NCBI GenBank assembly: GCA_014860565.1
Contig: JACZJN010000115.1
Coordinates: 1-59,568 of the forward strand
From: Bacteroidota bacterium
Lineage (GTDB): Bacteria > Bacteroidota > Ignavibacteria > SZUA-365
Reading direction: 5' to 3'
Length of the DNA stretch: 59,568 nt
The position numbers and the translations under genes are program-made. Position 1 is the first letter of the stretch. The number at the start of each line of letters is the position of its first letter. The notes under the pieces are model-generated. The model searched no databases and was not told the origin of the DNA. It worked only from the letters and a program-made list of their open reading frames with translations. Positions 35,151-45,700 of the stretch are shown here, one piece after another.

Positions 35151-37172
35151 ATGACACATTCCCAGATTTTTATGGACGTCGAACGTGCTGGCGACGATGA
35201 AGCGAAAATCCGCAATGCACTGCGTGGACTGTTGGAAAAGGAACAACCCTTTGATGGCGCCCAATTCCTCCTCTCCCGTTCTGCACTGCTTCCGCTCTGC
35301 TTCGAACTGACGCGCCTGTATGATATTCCCTGCACCTTCGATCCAGGCGTGCCTCTGCATTACAGCAAGGCGGCGCGCACTGCATTCGCATGGCTGCGCT
35401 GGCTGGCGGAGGACTACTCCGGGAGACATCTGATCCGCATGATGTATGACGGCATTCCCGCCCCGCAGGAATTGCATTTCGAAGGGGAACGCGGCGGACG
35501 GCTGCAGATGGCCGCGATGCTGCGCCGCGCCGCGATCGGCGCCGGACGCGAACGGCTGCTGCCCGCGGTGGACCGCTCCCTCGCCGTCCTGCGGAAATCA
35601 GCCACGGAGGATAACACTGCACTGCGCAGCTGGAGGCAGGGACAGGCAAATCGCCTCTGGCTCCAGAAGCTGCTCGAAGCAACTCCCTCCGCAAACGCTC
35701 ATGGCCTGCTGTCGTTGCACGCGATCGCCGAGGGTGCGCGAACACTGGTGCAACACCTCTGCCGTGACGCCTATCCGGGCGAGGAACTCGCTCTGGCGCG
35801 CATTGCGGAATTGATGTCCGGCCTGCAATCCGCCCCGGATGCCGAAATGAAACCCCATCAGGCAGCGGCGAAGGTCATCCCGCTGCTGCGGGAGGCCTAT
35901 TTCCCCATGGCACTGCAGGCGCCCGGCAGCGACGCCATTCCAACGACCTCTCCTCTCCCCGGTCATCTGCACGTGGCGATCGACAGCCATCCGGACCAGA
36001 CCCACCGGCCCGCAACCATCCGCATTGGGTCCCTGAGCGACGATGCCGGCCAGCATCACATGCAAACGCATGCCCTGCAGCCACCCCTCTCCCTGGCGGA
36101 ATGGTGGCTCTCCGCATGCCGACAGCGGGATCGTACCACGGTGCGTTCGGCACTGCTCGCCTGGCAGCCCCTGCTCCGCGAAGGAGCGCGCGCGGAAGCG
36201 GCCCGCGCGACGAATGATTTCACAGCGTGGGACGGCAATTGCGGCGCGGGATCGATTACCCGCCTTCCCGAAGAATTCCGTGACGACGCGCTGCACGACT
36301 TCTCCCGCTGTCCCTACTCATTTTTCCTCGAGTATCTGCTTGAAGTGAAAGAGCCCCCTCCCTGGAGGCAGTCTCCTGATGCGTCGGGCGACGTTCCCCG
36401 GGCGGAGGTCTCCTCGCCGAGTATTCCGGAAGCGGACACTTTACGGCTGGATCATTCGGCACGTACGGACCCGCCCTCGCCTTCGCTCCGTATGGCATTC
36501 GCGACGGCCCTGGCCGCGGGAAGCTTCCCGCATCCCGACGATAGCGGGACCTGCGCCGCATGTCCCCTCCGCGAGGTCTGTGGGCCTTCCGCATCGCGGC
36601 AGATTCCCGAACTGCAGCATCTGCTCAACGCGATGCGCATATTGACGGATCCGGAGAACCCGCTTCCGATGGTGGCGTTTCTGCGTGGACCGCTGTGCGG
36701 CGCTGACGACCGTGCCTTACTGGCATACCGGAATGCAGGGGGACAGTTCGCCTTCAACGCGCGCGCGATTCCTGGTACGGACGAGCGCATCACGCGCGGC
36801 CTGCAATTCATCAAGGATACCGTCCGCCTGGTACGATCGAATCCACCGGGCACGGTCATCGCCAGCATGCTCGAACGTCTCGCGCTCCACGCCGCCATCG
36901 CCTGCTCGCCGAGCGGCTGGACGGGGGTCGCCGCGTTACAGGAGGTTTTTTCCCTGGTCCAGTCCTGGTCGATGACAGGAAGTTCCATTCCTGAAATTGT
37001 GGATAGGCTCCAGGCGGCGTTTCTTGAGACCACCTTCCCGTCGTCCCCTCCCCCGGAGGTACTCCCGCGCCCCGCGGCCTCGCCGCCTGCGCTGACCATG
37101 GGGGACATCGACGACGCCGAGCGCAAGATCCGCGCCCGCTTCGAACGCGCACTGCGTCCTAGCGGAGTTTGA
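35151..37172 (+). CDS. Composite AddB/AddA-like protein lacking helicase and nuclease cores (probable remnant)
   Basis: The 673-residue product reads like an AddB (deoxyribonuclease subunit B) followed by an AddA-like helicase piece, with core parts missing. Residues about 35-80 resemble the AddB segment LxRxxxxxxxxxxxLxxxxIPxxxxxGxPL. GHLHVAI near 270 and the PLSLAEWWLSACR...FTAWDG block near 330-370 match the region before the AddB nuclease. The four Fe-S cysteines remain (C387 in SRCPYSFF; C468, C471, C477 in TCAACPLREVC) but only 81 residues separate the first and second, too few for the PD-(D/E)XK nuclease, whose motifs I do not find. From about 485 the text switches to the AddA/RecB 2B-like pattern LLNAMRILTDPENPLPMVAFLRGPLCG. 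No Walker A or B is visible. It may be a decaying in-frame pseudogene or a shortened protein with a new role. The ribosome site is weak. Confidence 0.65.
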   Translation: MTHSQIFMDVERAGDDEAKIRNALRGLLEKEQPFDGAQFLLSRSALLPLCFELTRLYDIPCTFDPGVPLHYSKAARTAFAWLRWLAEDYSGRHLIRMMYDGIPAPQELHFEGERGGRLQMAAMLRRAAIGAGRERLLPAVDRSLAVLRKSATEDNTALRSWRQGQANRLWLQKLLEATPSANAHGLLSLHAIAEGARTLVQHLCRDAYPGEELALARIAELMSGLQSAPDAEMKPHQAAAKVIPLLREAYFPMALQAPGSDAIPTTSPLPGHLHVAIDSHPDQTHRPATIRIGSLSDDAGQHHMQTHALQPPLSLAEWWLSACRQRDRTTVRSALLAWQPLLREGARAEAARATNDFTAWDGNCGAGSITRLPEEFRDDALHDFSRCPYSFFLEYLLEVKEPPPWRQSPDASGDVPRAEVSSPSIPEADTLRLDHSARTDPPSPSLRMAFATALAAGSFPHPDDSGTCAACPLREVCGPSASRQIPELQHLLNAMRILTDPENPLPMVAFLRGPLCGADDRALLAYRNAGGQFAFNARAIPGTDERITRGLQFIKDTVRLVRSNPPGTVIASMLERLALHAAIACSPSGWTGVAALQEVFSLVQSWSMTGSSIPEIVDRLQAAFLETTFPSSPPPEVLPRPAASPPALTMGDIDDAERKIRARFERALRPSGV

Positions 37173-37207
37173 GAAAGCGAACGCTGCGCAGGCCGTAAGG
37201 GAGTCGA

Positions 37208-37906
37208 TCAGAAACTGGCCTTGGCGTTAGTGCCGAATTCAATGAGTTCGGTGACGGCGCCGTTGTCTTTCGAGACCGAGCGCACCACGCCGTTGAGGGG
37301 GACCTTCGGGTGGAGGAAGGATTCGGATTCGTAATCGCCGAAAAAAGTCTCCACTTTCGACGTGGCTTTCGTGCAGCCGTTGAACGTGCCGGCGGGAACG
37401 CGCACCATGGCCATTCCCAGCTCTGCGTCGAACTTCATCGCGATGCCCGTAAGCGCCTTCGAATACGTCCCCTTGACCAGGGAGAGCGTCATGCCGTCCA
37501 TCGTCTGCACGTTTCCTTCCTTGTCGCGAATCTTGATCCATTTGATATCGAGGTCGTCGGTATTGAGCGTCTCCTGCACTTTCTCCATTCCGCTCACCGC
37601 CATCTGCATCATGGTTTCCCCGGACTTCGTGAGGGTGGTGGATTCCATGATCCAGGCATCCCCTTCCCTGCCGACAAGCGCGGTACGGTGAATCATGTGA
37701 TCGTCACCGTCCGTCGTGCCCTGCACCACATATTGTCCGACGGCGAACGGCATCGGTTTCTGGTACACCGCCCCGGCTTCATACGATTTGGACGACGTCT
37801 TGTTGAACCACTCGGCGATACGGTTCTGCATGGCCGGATCGACCGATGCCGCGCATGCGCTCAGAAAAACCAGCGCTATTGCTGTTCCAAAAATTCGCGT
37901 ATTCAT
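37208..37906 (-). CDS. Exported lipoprotein of unknown function
   Basis: The start is ATG 37906 because an excellent AGGAGG site precedes it and the sequence MNTRIFGTAIALVFLSACAA has a lipobox (LSAC, Cys18). The frame is open to 38008 but that would bury the signal. The mature 215-residue part contains KPMPFAVGQYVVQGTTDGDDHM, WIMESTTL and FLHPKVPLNGVVRSVSKDNG. These resemble beta-rich lipoproteins that report on a measured quantity, but I do not recognise a named family. It is convergent with the AddB/AddA-like gene (36 nt between stops) and divergent from the exported protein at 38128. It is likely anchored in the outer or inner membrane leaflet. Function unknown. Confidence 0.8.
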   Translation of the reverse strand: MNTRIFGTAIALVFLSACAASVDPAMQNRIAEWFNKTSSKSYEAGAVYQKPMPFAVGQYVVQGTTDGDDHMIHRTALVGREGDAWIMESTTLTKSGETMMQMAVSGMEKVQETLNTDDLDIKWIKIRDKEGNVQTMDGMTLSLVKGTYSKALTGIAMKFDAELGMAMVRVPAGTFNGCTKATSKVETFFGDYESESFLHPKVPLNGVVRSVSKDNGAVTELIEFGTNAKASF

Positions 37907-38127
37907 AAGACCTCCTATAGGGCACAAAACCGTACGTGGCAGCCACGCTTTCACGACGGCTTCCTGCATGTATCGATAGTGGAAAGACAAAGCAAGTTGC
38001 GAAGTCATTGTGTCAAATGCAATCCCCCTGCGATTCCAGGTGGAGTCCCGCCTTCCGGGACCCCCTTGAATTCAAGCGGCAAATGTCCGATTTTCTTTCA
38101 GTCCCCGAGTATCCCTGGAGTACCGCC

Positions 38128-39078
38128 GTGAAAGTGATTCTGATCTCCGTCTTTCTTTTTCTCGCAAGCGCTCTCCATGCCCAGGACGATCCGCTCCTGT
38201 TCGCCCCCCCCGATACAACGGCGGCATTGCATGGGTACACGCCGCTGCGGCTGTTCCCGCTTTCGCCGAAAACTGCCTGGCCCGGAGCGGGCATGAGCGG
38301 GCGCGGCGTATTTGCGATCCATGCCTGGGCAGTGCCGAAAACCGGTCCCACCGAGGACCGCGCCAATGAGGCGGTGCTGATCGGATGGAATCCGATGGGA
38401 CGCCTCCTGCCCGAGCAGCCGGGATACTGGTGGCAGTATGAATGGAGCTATGGACAGACAGGAACGCCGCTGTTCGAACTGAACCTTGACGTGCGCGACA
38501 GCGCCATGCTGGGGGAACGTCCCGGACTCCGCCGCATCAGTTATAAAATCAACCGGAAAACCGGCGCCGGCATTTCGGCGGATTTCGCTTTCCAGAACGT
38601 GAGTTTCGTCGAAGGCTCCACGAGCGCGGGCGACAAGCTCCCGGAAAATTACCTGCAGATCAACACGCGTTCGAACCGCTTCCGCGCCAACCTGCGTGCG
38701 GAGTTCCGCAAACTCGTGCAGCAGGCGGTGTTTACCGCCAGCAGCGCCGACAGCAAGCTGTTCCTCGCCTGCGAGCGCGGCAACATTTTCAACGCCCGGC
38801 TGATTCCGCTCTACGGCGCCGTGTCCGACAGTACCGAAGTCACGCTGAATGCCATGGAAATGGGCGCGCGCTACACGCTGAAAATCCGCAACGAACGAGA
38901 GTACGCCGTCCGGCTCACCTGGAAGGCGACACACGGACGGCGTCTCTACTGGGATGCGCAGCGCGCCCTCCCCGAGAAGGTCGAAAGCGGCATGACGCTC
39001 ATCGTCGAAATTTTCGTCGACGACACCTACAATTCCTTCGGCAGCGTCCTTGGCATGTTCCGCGAGGAGGACCGCTAG
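38128..39078 (+). CDS. Exported beta-domain protein, distant paralogue of the 10032-10904 protein
   Basis: A GTG start at 38128 is chosen: GGAG lies 7 nt upstream and VKVILISVFLFLASALHAQ is a clean signal peptide. The frame is open back to 37936 but the extra part is not signal-like. The 316-residue product contains LIGWNPMGRLLPEQPGYWW, a counterpart of YLGWNPLG in the 10032 gene, followed in both by a NLDVR strand. The C-terminal half (TEVTLNAMEMGARYTLKIRN..YAVRLTWKATHGRRLYW) follows the same beta-sandwich rhythm (TLxIRN, xxTW, xWD). There is no T9SS tail. The ancestor of both genes may be a phage tail-fibre-like domain adapted for export. Function unknown. Confidence 0.75.
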   Translation: MKVILISVFLFLASALHAQDDPLLFAPPDTTAALHGYTPLRLFPLSPKTAWPGAGMSGRGVFAIHAWAVPKTGPTEDRANEAVLIGWNPMGRLLPEQPGYWWQYEWSYGQTGTPLFELNLDVRDSAMLGERPGLRRISYKINRKTGAGISADFAFQNVSFVEGSTSAGDKLPENYLQINTRSNRFRANLRAEFRKLVQQAVFTASSADSKLFLACERGNIFNARLIPLYGAVSDSTEVTLNAMEMGARYTLKIRNEREYAVRLTWKATHGRRLYWDAQRALPEKVESGMTLIVEIFVDDTYNSFGSVLGMFREEDR

Positions 39079-39105
39079 CGGATTCCGCCTGCCTGCACGA
39101 AACAC

Positions 39106-42100
39106 TTACCTCCGCAGTTGCAGCGCCTGCACCGTCGACGTATCGCCCGCGCGGACGTAAACGAAATACCATCCGTTCGGGGAATCCGCCAGATCGACGG
39201 AGAGCGAACCCGTCGGCGCGGGACCGTCGAAGAAGTACCTTTCCCGTCCGAGAATATCGGTGATGCGGATCACGGCGGAAGCGGCCGCCGGGTCGGTGAA
39301 TTTCACCGTCACGATTCCCGTCGTCGGATTCGGATAGAGCAGTACGGATTCACCGGGAACGGGCGCGTCGTCGAGACCCAGCACCGTCACATCATACTGA
39401 TCCGACCATGCCTCGCAGCCGAAGGCGTTTTTCACACGCACCCGATACCCGCCGGGCTGGTCGACCAGATATGATCGCCGTGTCGCGCCCGTGAGTTCAT
39501 GTCCGTCACGGAACCACTGCCATTCATCAGCATCGGTCGCAACGAGCGAATCCAGCTGCCGGGTAATCACCGGCTTCGCGGGCAAGGGAATGACCACGAC
39601 CTGGAGGGTGTCGGAAAAACCGGGACGTCCGTCGCCCGACATTGTCTGGCACCAGTACGACCCCATCTGCCGCACGCTGATGCTGCGTGTCGTTTCGCTC
39701 GTGTTCCAGAGATACGATAGATACCCCGAGCCTGCATCCAGGGTGACGGAATCCCCGTCGCAGAACATCGTGCTGCCACCTGCGGCAAGGCGGAAGGAGA
39801 ATGGAACCCCGGGAATACCTGGCAACGAGAGCGTTGTCGCACAGCGATGCGGATCCTGGTTCCGCGCGAGAAGATCGAGATACACGCTCGCCGTGTCCAG
39901 CGGGAACGGCGACGGATCATGCCACAGCAGCCATCGCGCCGTTCCGCCTTTTCCCGGATCGAGAGTAGCCGGAGCAAGCATCTTCGTGACCTGTGTCGGG
40001 GCATCGGGTGGAGCGATGGAATATCCTGGCGGGAGCGTGATTGTCGCCTGGACCTCTTCCGCGGGTGCATCGCCGGTATTCGTCACGGTGACGGTGATGG
40101 GAAATGGCATGGGGAGATAGGTCCGGTTCACCGAATCGACCACGACCGGTGGGTAACTGAGACTGCAGTGGAGTTCCGGTGATGGAAATTGCAGTGCGGC
40201 GATGGGAAGATATTCCGAGCATTCGTTGGTGCCGCCACCGTCGTCGACGCTCTCGACCGTGATCAGGGGCATACGGCGTTTCCCTCGCGGTGGTGCGTAC
40301 AGCTTCCATTCCAGAAGAAGTGTGCGTCCCACGTCGAGGAGCGTATCGGGATGCACCAGCGCGGGATTCGGTGACGACGGATCGAGCCCGAGGTCCTGCG
40401 CCGGGAAACGCAGCTGCACGCGATCCACCCGGGCGGGGATGATCGATCTATTTGTCAGTTCGTACCGTACGGAAAAGGGATTCGGCTCGACGTCCGTCTC
40501 CCCCGCATTCAAACCGAGAGAGTCCGGCATCACCAGTGCACATTCCCATTCAAGCGGAACACCGGGAATGCGCACGCCGCACGAGGTCACCACGGTGTCG
40601 ATGAGAACGCCGGTGCCGTCCTCCGCGCTTACATGGAAGCTCAGAACGGGATTCTGTTCGGATCCGACGAGGCCGGTCCAGGCAACCGTCCACTCGATCT
40701 CCGGTACCAGATTGCCTGGTTTCCATGGCATCATGTCGGAAGGGACAAACGTGACCGTCTGCCGCTGCGTCGGGGGATCGAAGGCCAAACCCGACGGAAG
40801 CAGCAATCTCCCGGTGACATTGCGGAGAGGGACCGAGCCATCATTGATGCACGTCAGACGTACCGTAAAAGGATTAGGAGTGTATTGCAGGAGTTTTGCA
40901 TCGAAATGGAGAGAATCAGGAACGTAACAGCGCGGTGCGAGATGCAGTCCCTCCTGGACGGGTATGATCAGGCTGTCGTCACAGACCACGCCGTCATCGC
41001 CGGGGAACTGTCCGGCCTGCACACTGATTTTGAATCGCCGCTCGACTTGCGTCAATGGATGCTCCACCATCCACGTCACGCGACCCGTATCGCCCGGCTG
41101 CAGGATCGCCGGCTGAAGCGCCTTGGTGAAATGGTCGGGGGCGTCAGGACCGGCAAGTGAAAGTCCCGTCGGCAGCATGAGTGTTGCGTCGATGGGTGCG
41201 GAAGCGATCGTGCCGACATTGACGACTTCATAGACCACCGGAACGGGCATCGGATCGTAGCGCCCGTTTGCACTGTCGGCAAGCACGGGTGGAATCACAA
41301 GACGGCATTCCAACAACGCCGCATCCCGAAGGACGAGCACGGAGCCGGGATCGAAGCGAGGGATCCAGCATCCCTGCGAGAACGTGGGACCGACTACCTC
41401 GAGCGGCAGCAGCAGGCTGTCTGTTATCCCGGGGAGAGGGCTCGCCCGGAAGTGGAACTGCAGAATGCTCCGACTCCCAGTGGGCGACCATGGTTTCTGA
41501 ATCATGACCGCCGTGCCGTTCGCAACTCCGGCGGTGGCAATCGACTGCGGAGTGATGGGCGAACCCGGGGAGGGTGCGACCCAGAGCAGCTGAAGCGCCT
41601 GGCGATCGTAGAGTAGCGTGAAGTTGAGCGGATATAGGTCTAACGGTTGTTGCGCTTCTACGGCGAGATTGACAACAACCTCCTCACCCGAGAACGCGAT
41701 CGCGTCATCGAGCGTGAACTGCAGATCTGCAAAGGTCGTGGAATCCAGCGGCGCCCGGTATGTCTTGGTTTTGACGTCCGTCCCGCCGCAGAAATTCTTC
41801 AGCTGCAGCTCCACCGTCCGCATCCCACCGTCCGCACAGTCGCGCTCGTACGTAATGACGCATTCCTGGAAGCCTTGGAAAATGATCGTTGTAATTTCCT
41901 GGTATATCGCGGCCAGCTGTCCCGCGTTCGGTGTCTGGTAATACTTCCCGCCCGTCAGCTGCGCGATCATCTCGAGCTCGGTCGAGTTGATACTCGAACC
42001 CAGTCCGATCGTGAACACGCGGATACGGTGGCGGTTCGCCAGAGAAATGATTTCTGCTACGGTCCGCGTGGACGAAGCATCGCCGCCGTCAGTCATCACG

Positions 42101-42687
42101 ATCACCGCACGGCACGGGTTGACGCCGTTGTTGATCAGTTCGATGATCCCCGCATAGATTCCGTCCCACACCGCTGTCGCACCCGTGGCCGGGAGCGCAT
42201 CTACCGCCGCATGCAGGGCTAGCTTGACCGTTGTCATCTGCTGATACACGGTCACCACATGGGTAAACCATACAATCGCCGCTTCGTCGACGACCCCGTC
42301 CATCAGGTCAATGAACGCATGCCCCGCCTGCTTGGCACCCGTATTTCCCGAACCCGCCATCGATCCCGATGCATCGAACACCAGAGACGCCGATAGCGCG
42401 CAGCGGATAGTCGGATCGGGACACCACATCGTGAAGTCCTTTACCTCCTCCCCGTTCTCGAGAATCCGGAAATCCGGTTTCGTCATATTGTAAGCCGGAT
42501 TTCCGTCGCAGCCGACCGAGTAGTACAACTCGATTGTCGGAAAGTTGACGGTGACCCGTTTGAAATTCAGGTTCGGCTGTGCCTGCAAAGCCGATGAAAT
42601 GCCGAACAGCAGCAGCGCGGCGAACAGGAAATGGACGCGCGGCCCCCGCCGACGTTTCCTTCCTCCCAGTACGTCATGAAATCCCAT
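39106..42687 (-). CDS. VWA-domain surface protein 5 of the tandem array, T9SS sorting domain
   Basis: The start is ATG 42687, with AGGAGG upstream and a hydrophobic signal (HFLFAALLLFGISSALQAQ); the frame is open to 42981 over the end of the next gene. The 1193-residue product has a VWA domain (about 85-275) with an intact metal site: DASGS, then TAVWDG and MTDGGD. A cysteine-paired Ig region follows (CVITYERDCADGGMRTVEL, ...DVKTKTYRAPLDSTTF), then several Ig-like repeats (about 300-940: FDAKLLQYTPNPFTVRL), a gliding-type Ig domain (FCDGDSVTLDAGSGYLSYLW, about 985-1060), a second one (QWFRDGHELTGATRRSYLV) and a T9SS tail. It is the last gene of five in a row. A metal-dependent adhesin is the likely role. 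Confidence 0.9.
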   Translation of the reverse strand: MGFHDVLGGRKRRRGPRVHFLFAALLLFGISSALQAQPNLNFKRVTVNFPTIELYYSVGCDGNPAYNMTKPDFRILENGEEVKDFTMWCPDPTIRCALSASLVFDASGSMAGSGNTGAKQAGHAFIDLMDGVVDEAAIVWFTHVVTVYQQMTTVKLALHAAVDALPATGATAVWDGIYAGIIELINNGVNPCRAVIVMTDGGDASSTRTVAEIISLANRHRIRVFTIGLGSSINSTELEMIAQLTGGKYYQTPNAGQLAAIYQEITTIIFQGFQECVITYERDCADGGMRTVELQLKNFCGGTDVKTKTYRAPLDSTTFADLQFTLDDAIAFSGEEVVVNLAVEAQQPLDLYPLNFTLLYDRQALQLLWVAPSPGSPITPQSIATAGVANGTAVMIQKPWSPTGSRSILQFHFRASPLPGITDSLLLPLEVVGPTFSQGCWIPRFDPGSVLVLRDAALLECRLVIPPVLADSANGRYDPMPVPVVYEVVNVGTIASAPIDATLMLPTGLSLAGPDAPDHFTKALQPAILQPGDTGRVTWMVEHPLTQVERRFKISVQAGQFPGDDGVVCDDSLIIPVQEGLHLAPRCYVPDSLHFDAKLLQYTPNPFTVRLTCINDGSVPLRNVTGRLLLPSGLAFDPPTQRQTVTFVPSDMMPWKPGNLVPEIEWTVAWTGLVGSEQNPVLSFHVSAEDGTGVLIDTVVTSCGVRIPGVPLEWECALVMPDSLGLNAGETDVEPNPFSVRYELTNRSIIPARVDRVQLRFPAQDLGLDPSSPNPALVHPDTLLDVGRTLLLEWKLYAPPRGKRRMPLITVESVDDGGGTNECSEYLPIAALQFPSPELHCSLSYPPVVVDSVNRTYLPMPFPITVTVTNTGDAPAEEVQATITLPPGYSIAPPDAPTQVTKMLAPATLDPGKGGTARWLLWHDPSPFPLDTASVYLDLLARNQDPHRCATTLSLPGIPGVPFSFRLAAGGSTMFCDGDSVTLDAGSGYLSYLWNTSETTRSISVRQMGSYWCQTMSGDGRPGFSDTLQVVVIPLPAKPVITRQLDSLVATDADEWQWFRDGHELTGATRRSYLVDQPGGYRVRVKNAFGCEAWSDQYDVTVLGLDDAPVPGESVLLYPNPTTGIVTVKFTDPAAASAVIRITDILGRERYFFDGPAPTGSLSVDLADSPNGWYFVYVRAGDTSTVQALQLRR

Positions 42688-42703
42688 TCCCGTCCTCCTT
42701 GTA

Positions 42704-45700
42704 TCAGTGTACTGTTCCCGACAGCAGCAGCTGCCGTGTGATATTCGTCGAACCGGCAAGCAGCCGGACATGATAGAATCCCGTGGGCAGACCGGAGAGA
42801 TCCAGCCGCAGTTCTCCCTCGCGCGTCGCCGTCGGCAGCGCGCGCCGCAGCAGTTCGCGACCGAGCAGGTCATGAACACTGACGACCGGCTGGCCCGCCG
42901 CGGCCAATGTATACCGCAACGTGACCACACCGCTCGTGGGATTCGGAAAGAGTTCGAAGCGGTCGACCACCGCGGCGGCATCCGCCACGTCGAGCACCGT
43001 CACGTCGAAGGGATCGGACCAGGCCTCGCAGCCGAAGCTGTTCGTCACGCGGACACGATAGCTTCCCGTTTGCGAGGCCGCAAGGTCGCGGGACGTCGCA
43101 CCCGGAATTTCCATTCCGTCGCGATACCACTGCCAGGTGTCCGCATCGGTCGCCGTGAGCCGATCGAGCTGACGCGTGATCACCGGCGTCGCCGGCAGGG
43201 GATGCACCGTGACCGATATCGTATCGGTGATGACGGGACAACCGGGAGGAACCGTCATTTCACAGAAATATGCGCCGCTCCGTCGGACGACGATGCTCTG
43301 CGTCTGCTGACCGTCGGACCAGAGATAATCGATATATCCGCTTCCCGCATCCAGGACGACGGAATCACCGTCGCAGAATGCCGTGCCCCCCTGCACAGCG
43401 ATGGTCGCTTTCTGCGGAGCGGGAGCAAGGACGACAAGGGAGAAGCCGCAGGAAACGGGAGGCATCGGTTGGCCGTTGGCAAGATTGCCGTTCGCCTGCA
43501 CGGAAATGAAGACCGTCGTATCGCGACAGATTATTTTCCCCAAGCGCGCGAGCCATGTCAGCGTCAGGGAGGTATCCCCCGGCAGCAACGGATTCGGCGT
43601 GACGTATTTTTTCCCCGTCTCACCGATGTCCAGGACAAACCCCGGTGGGAGGAGCGGTGTCACGTTCACCGACGAGAGCGTATCCGGCGTTGCGTTTACC
43701 AATGAAACCCGTATCGGAAAAGGATCGGGGGTCCATGCGCCCGTCTGCGGATCGAAACGGAGGGTGTCCGGACCGTAGCAGCGCAACTCCAGGTTCGGGG
43801 AGTTCAGCGGCGGTATGACGATCGTCTTTTCACAAAATGAGGAATCGGCGTTGGCGGATTTCACCCAGATCCGTACCTGGTACGATTTCTCCACTGTCGT
43901 CGGCGCGTGCTGCAGCATCCATTGCGCCTGCCCCTGCTGGTTCGGATGCAGCAGCGAAGGCAGCAGCCGCTTTGTCGACGATTCGCCCGTGATGAGTTTC
44001 AGCTCCGATGGGACAATGATCGTCGCGAAAACGGAGTCGGTCTGCATCCCGCCCGCGTTGGTCACCGTCACCGTCAAGGGGAACGGCATCGGCACGTATC
44101 GCGCATTCGCGTTGTCGGCGATAACGACCGGAGCATCGATCTCGCATTGGAGAATGGGGTCGGCGGGAGGAACGTACGTCTGAACGCAGCACGAAATATC
44201 CGGATGATTGTCGAACGAGGCGACGATGCAGAATCTCAGCGAGTCACCGCTCGTCCTGCGTTTTGCCGCGACCTGCCAGATCGCCTCCGCAAATTCTCCC
44301 GGGTTCAGGTTCGCCGGCACTCCGTTCTGCACATCCGTGAGCGGCGAGGCCAGCCGGACGTCGCCGGCATTGTATATGATCCTGTACCGCACATTCGTCG
44401 CTTCCCTGTCGCCGGTGTTGAACACGCGCATGCGCACCGGGAACGGATTCGGCGTGTAATCCGTGATTCCGCGCTGCCACCGCAGTTCCTTCGGCGCGTC
44501 CATGTCGCAGGTGACGATTGGCGCGCGGGGAATGATGCAGATTTCGCCCGAAGCGATGACCGGGATGAAACACCCCTGCTCAAACGCCGCGTTGCCCGCC
44601 GACACGTCACAGCATGTCGTATCCAGCGGATCCGATGCCGTGAAGACAAACTCCAGGAGCATGCCGCTGCCGGCGAGCAGCTTCCGATCCATCGTGGCGA
44701 TCCGCACTCCGCCGGGTACCGGAGTCACCGTGAGCGGAACGCCCTGGAGCAGGGATCCCGGGGGAGTCTGCACGCTTTTCAGCTGCGCACACAGCGAGTC
44801 GCTGAGCAGCGTAAAGGAAAACGGATACAACATCTCGTTATTCAGCGGCGACACGAGATTGAGCGGCACCGTGATTTCCGTACCGCCCCGGCCCTGCGCA
44901 TCGCCGAGTTCCAGATTCAGATTCGAAAAGGTTGTGGAGTCCAGCGGCGCCCGGTAGGTCTTGGTCTTGACGTCCGTCCCGCCGCAGAAGTTCTTCAGCT
45001 GAAGCTCCACCGTCCGTATGCCACCATCGGCGCACTGACGCTCATACGTGATCATGCATTCCTGGAAGCCCTGGAAAATGATCGTTGTAATTTCCTGGTA
45101 TATGGCAGACATCTGTCCCGCATTCGGCGTCTGATAGTATTTGCCCCCGGTCAGAAGTGCGATCAGTTGGAGTTCCGTCGCGTTGATGCCCGTGCCCAGT
45201 CCGATGGTAAACACCCGGATGCGGTGGCGGTTCGCCAGGGAGATAACCTCCGCTACCGTCCGCGATGATTGGGAATCACCGCCGTCGGTCATGACGATCA
45301 CCGCGCGGCACTGGTTCACCCCGTTGTTGATCAGTTCGATGATGCCTGTATAGATGCCGTCCCACACCGCGGTGAAACCCGCCGCGGGAAGTGCGTCCAC
45401 GGCGGAATGCAGCATCGGTTTGACCGTCGTCATCTGCTGAGCGACCGTCGCCACCTCGTTGAACCAGATGATCGAGGCCTCATCCACAACGCCGTCCATC
45501 AGATTGACGAACGCGTGTCCCGCCTGCTTCGCGCCGTCGTTGCCGGCACCCGCCATCGAGCCCGAGGCATCGAACACGAGCGAAACCGAGATCGCACACC
45601 GTACCGTCGGGTCCGGACACCACAGTGTGAAGTCCGGAACCTCCACACCATTCTCAAATATCTTGAAGTCCTGCTTCGTCATGCTGTAGTCGGGGTTCCC

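Noticed and set aside
35151-37172. Intact AddB nuclease subunit
   Set aside because: Only 81 residues separate the first and second Fe-S cysteines and no PD-(D/E)XK or Walker motifs are seen, so a complete enzyme is not supported.
38098-39105. Minus-strand open frame of 335 codons
   Set aside because: It is antisense to the exported GWNPMG protein, which has a signal peptide, ribosome site and a paralogue.
43907-45268. Plus-strand open frame of 453 codons
   Set aside because: It is antisense to VWA gene 4; the composition is shadow-like (R, H, D, V rich) and no ribosome site is seen.
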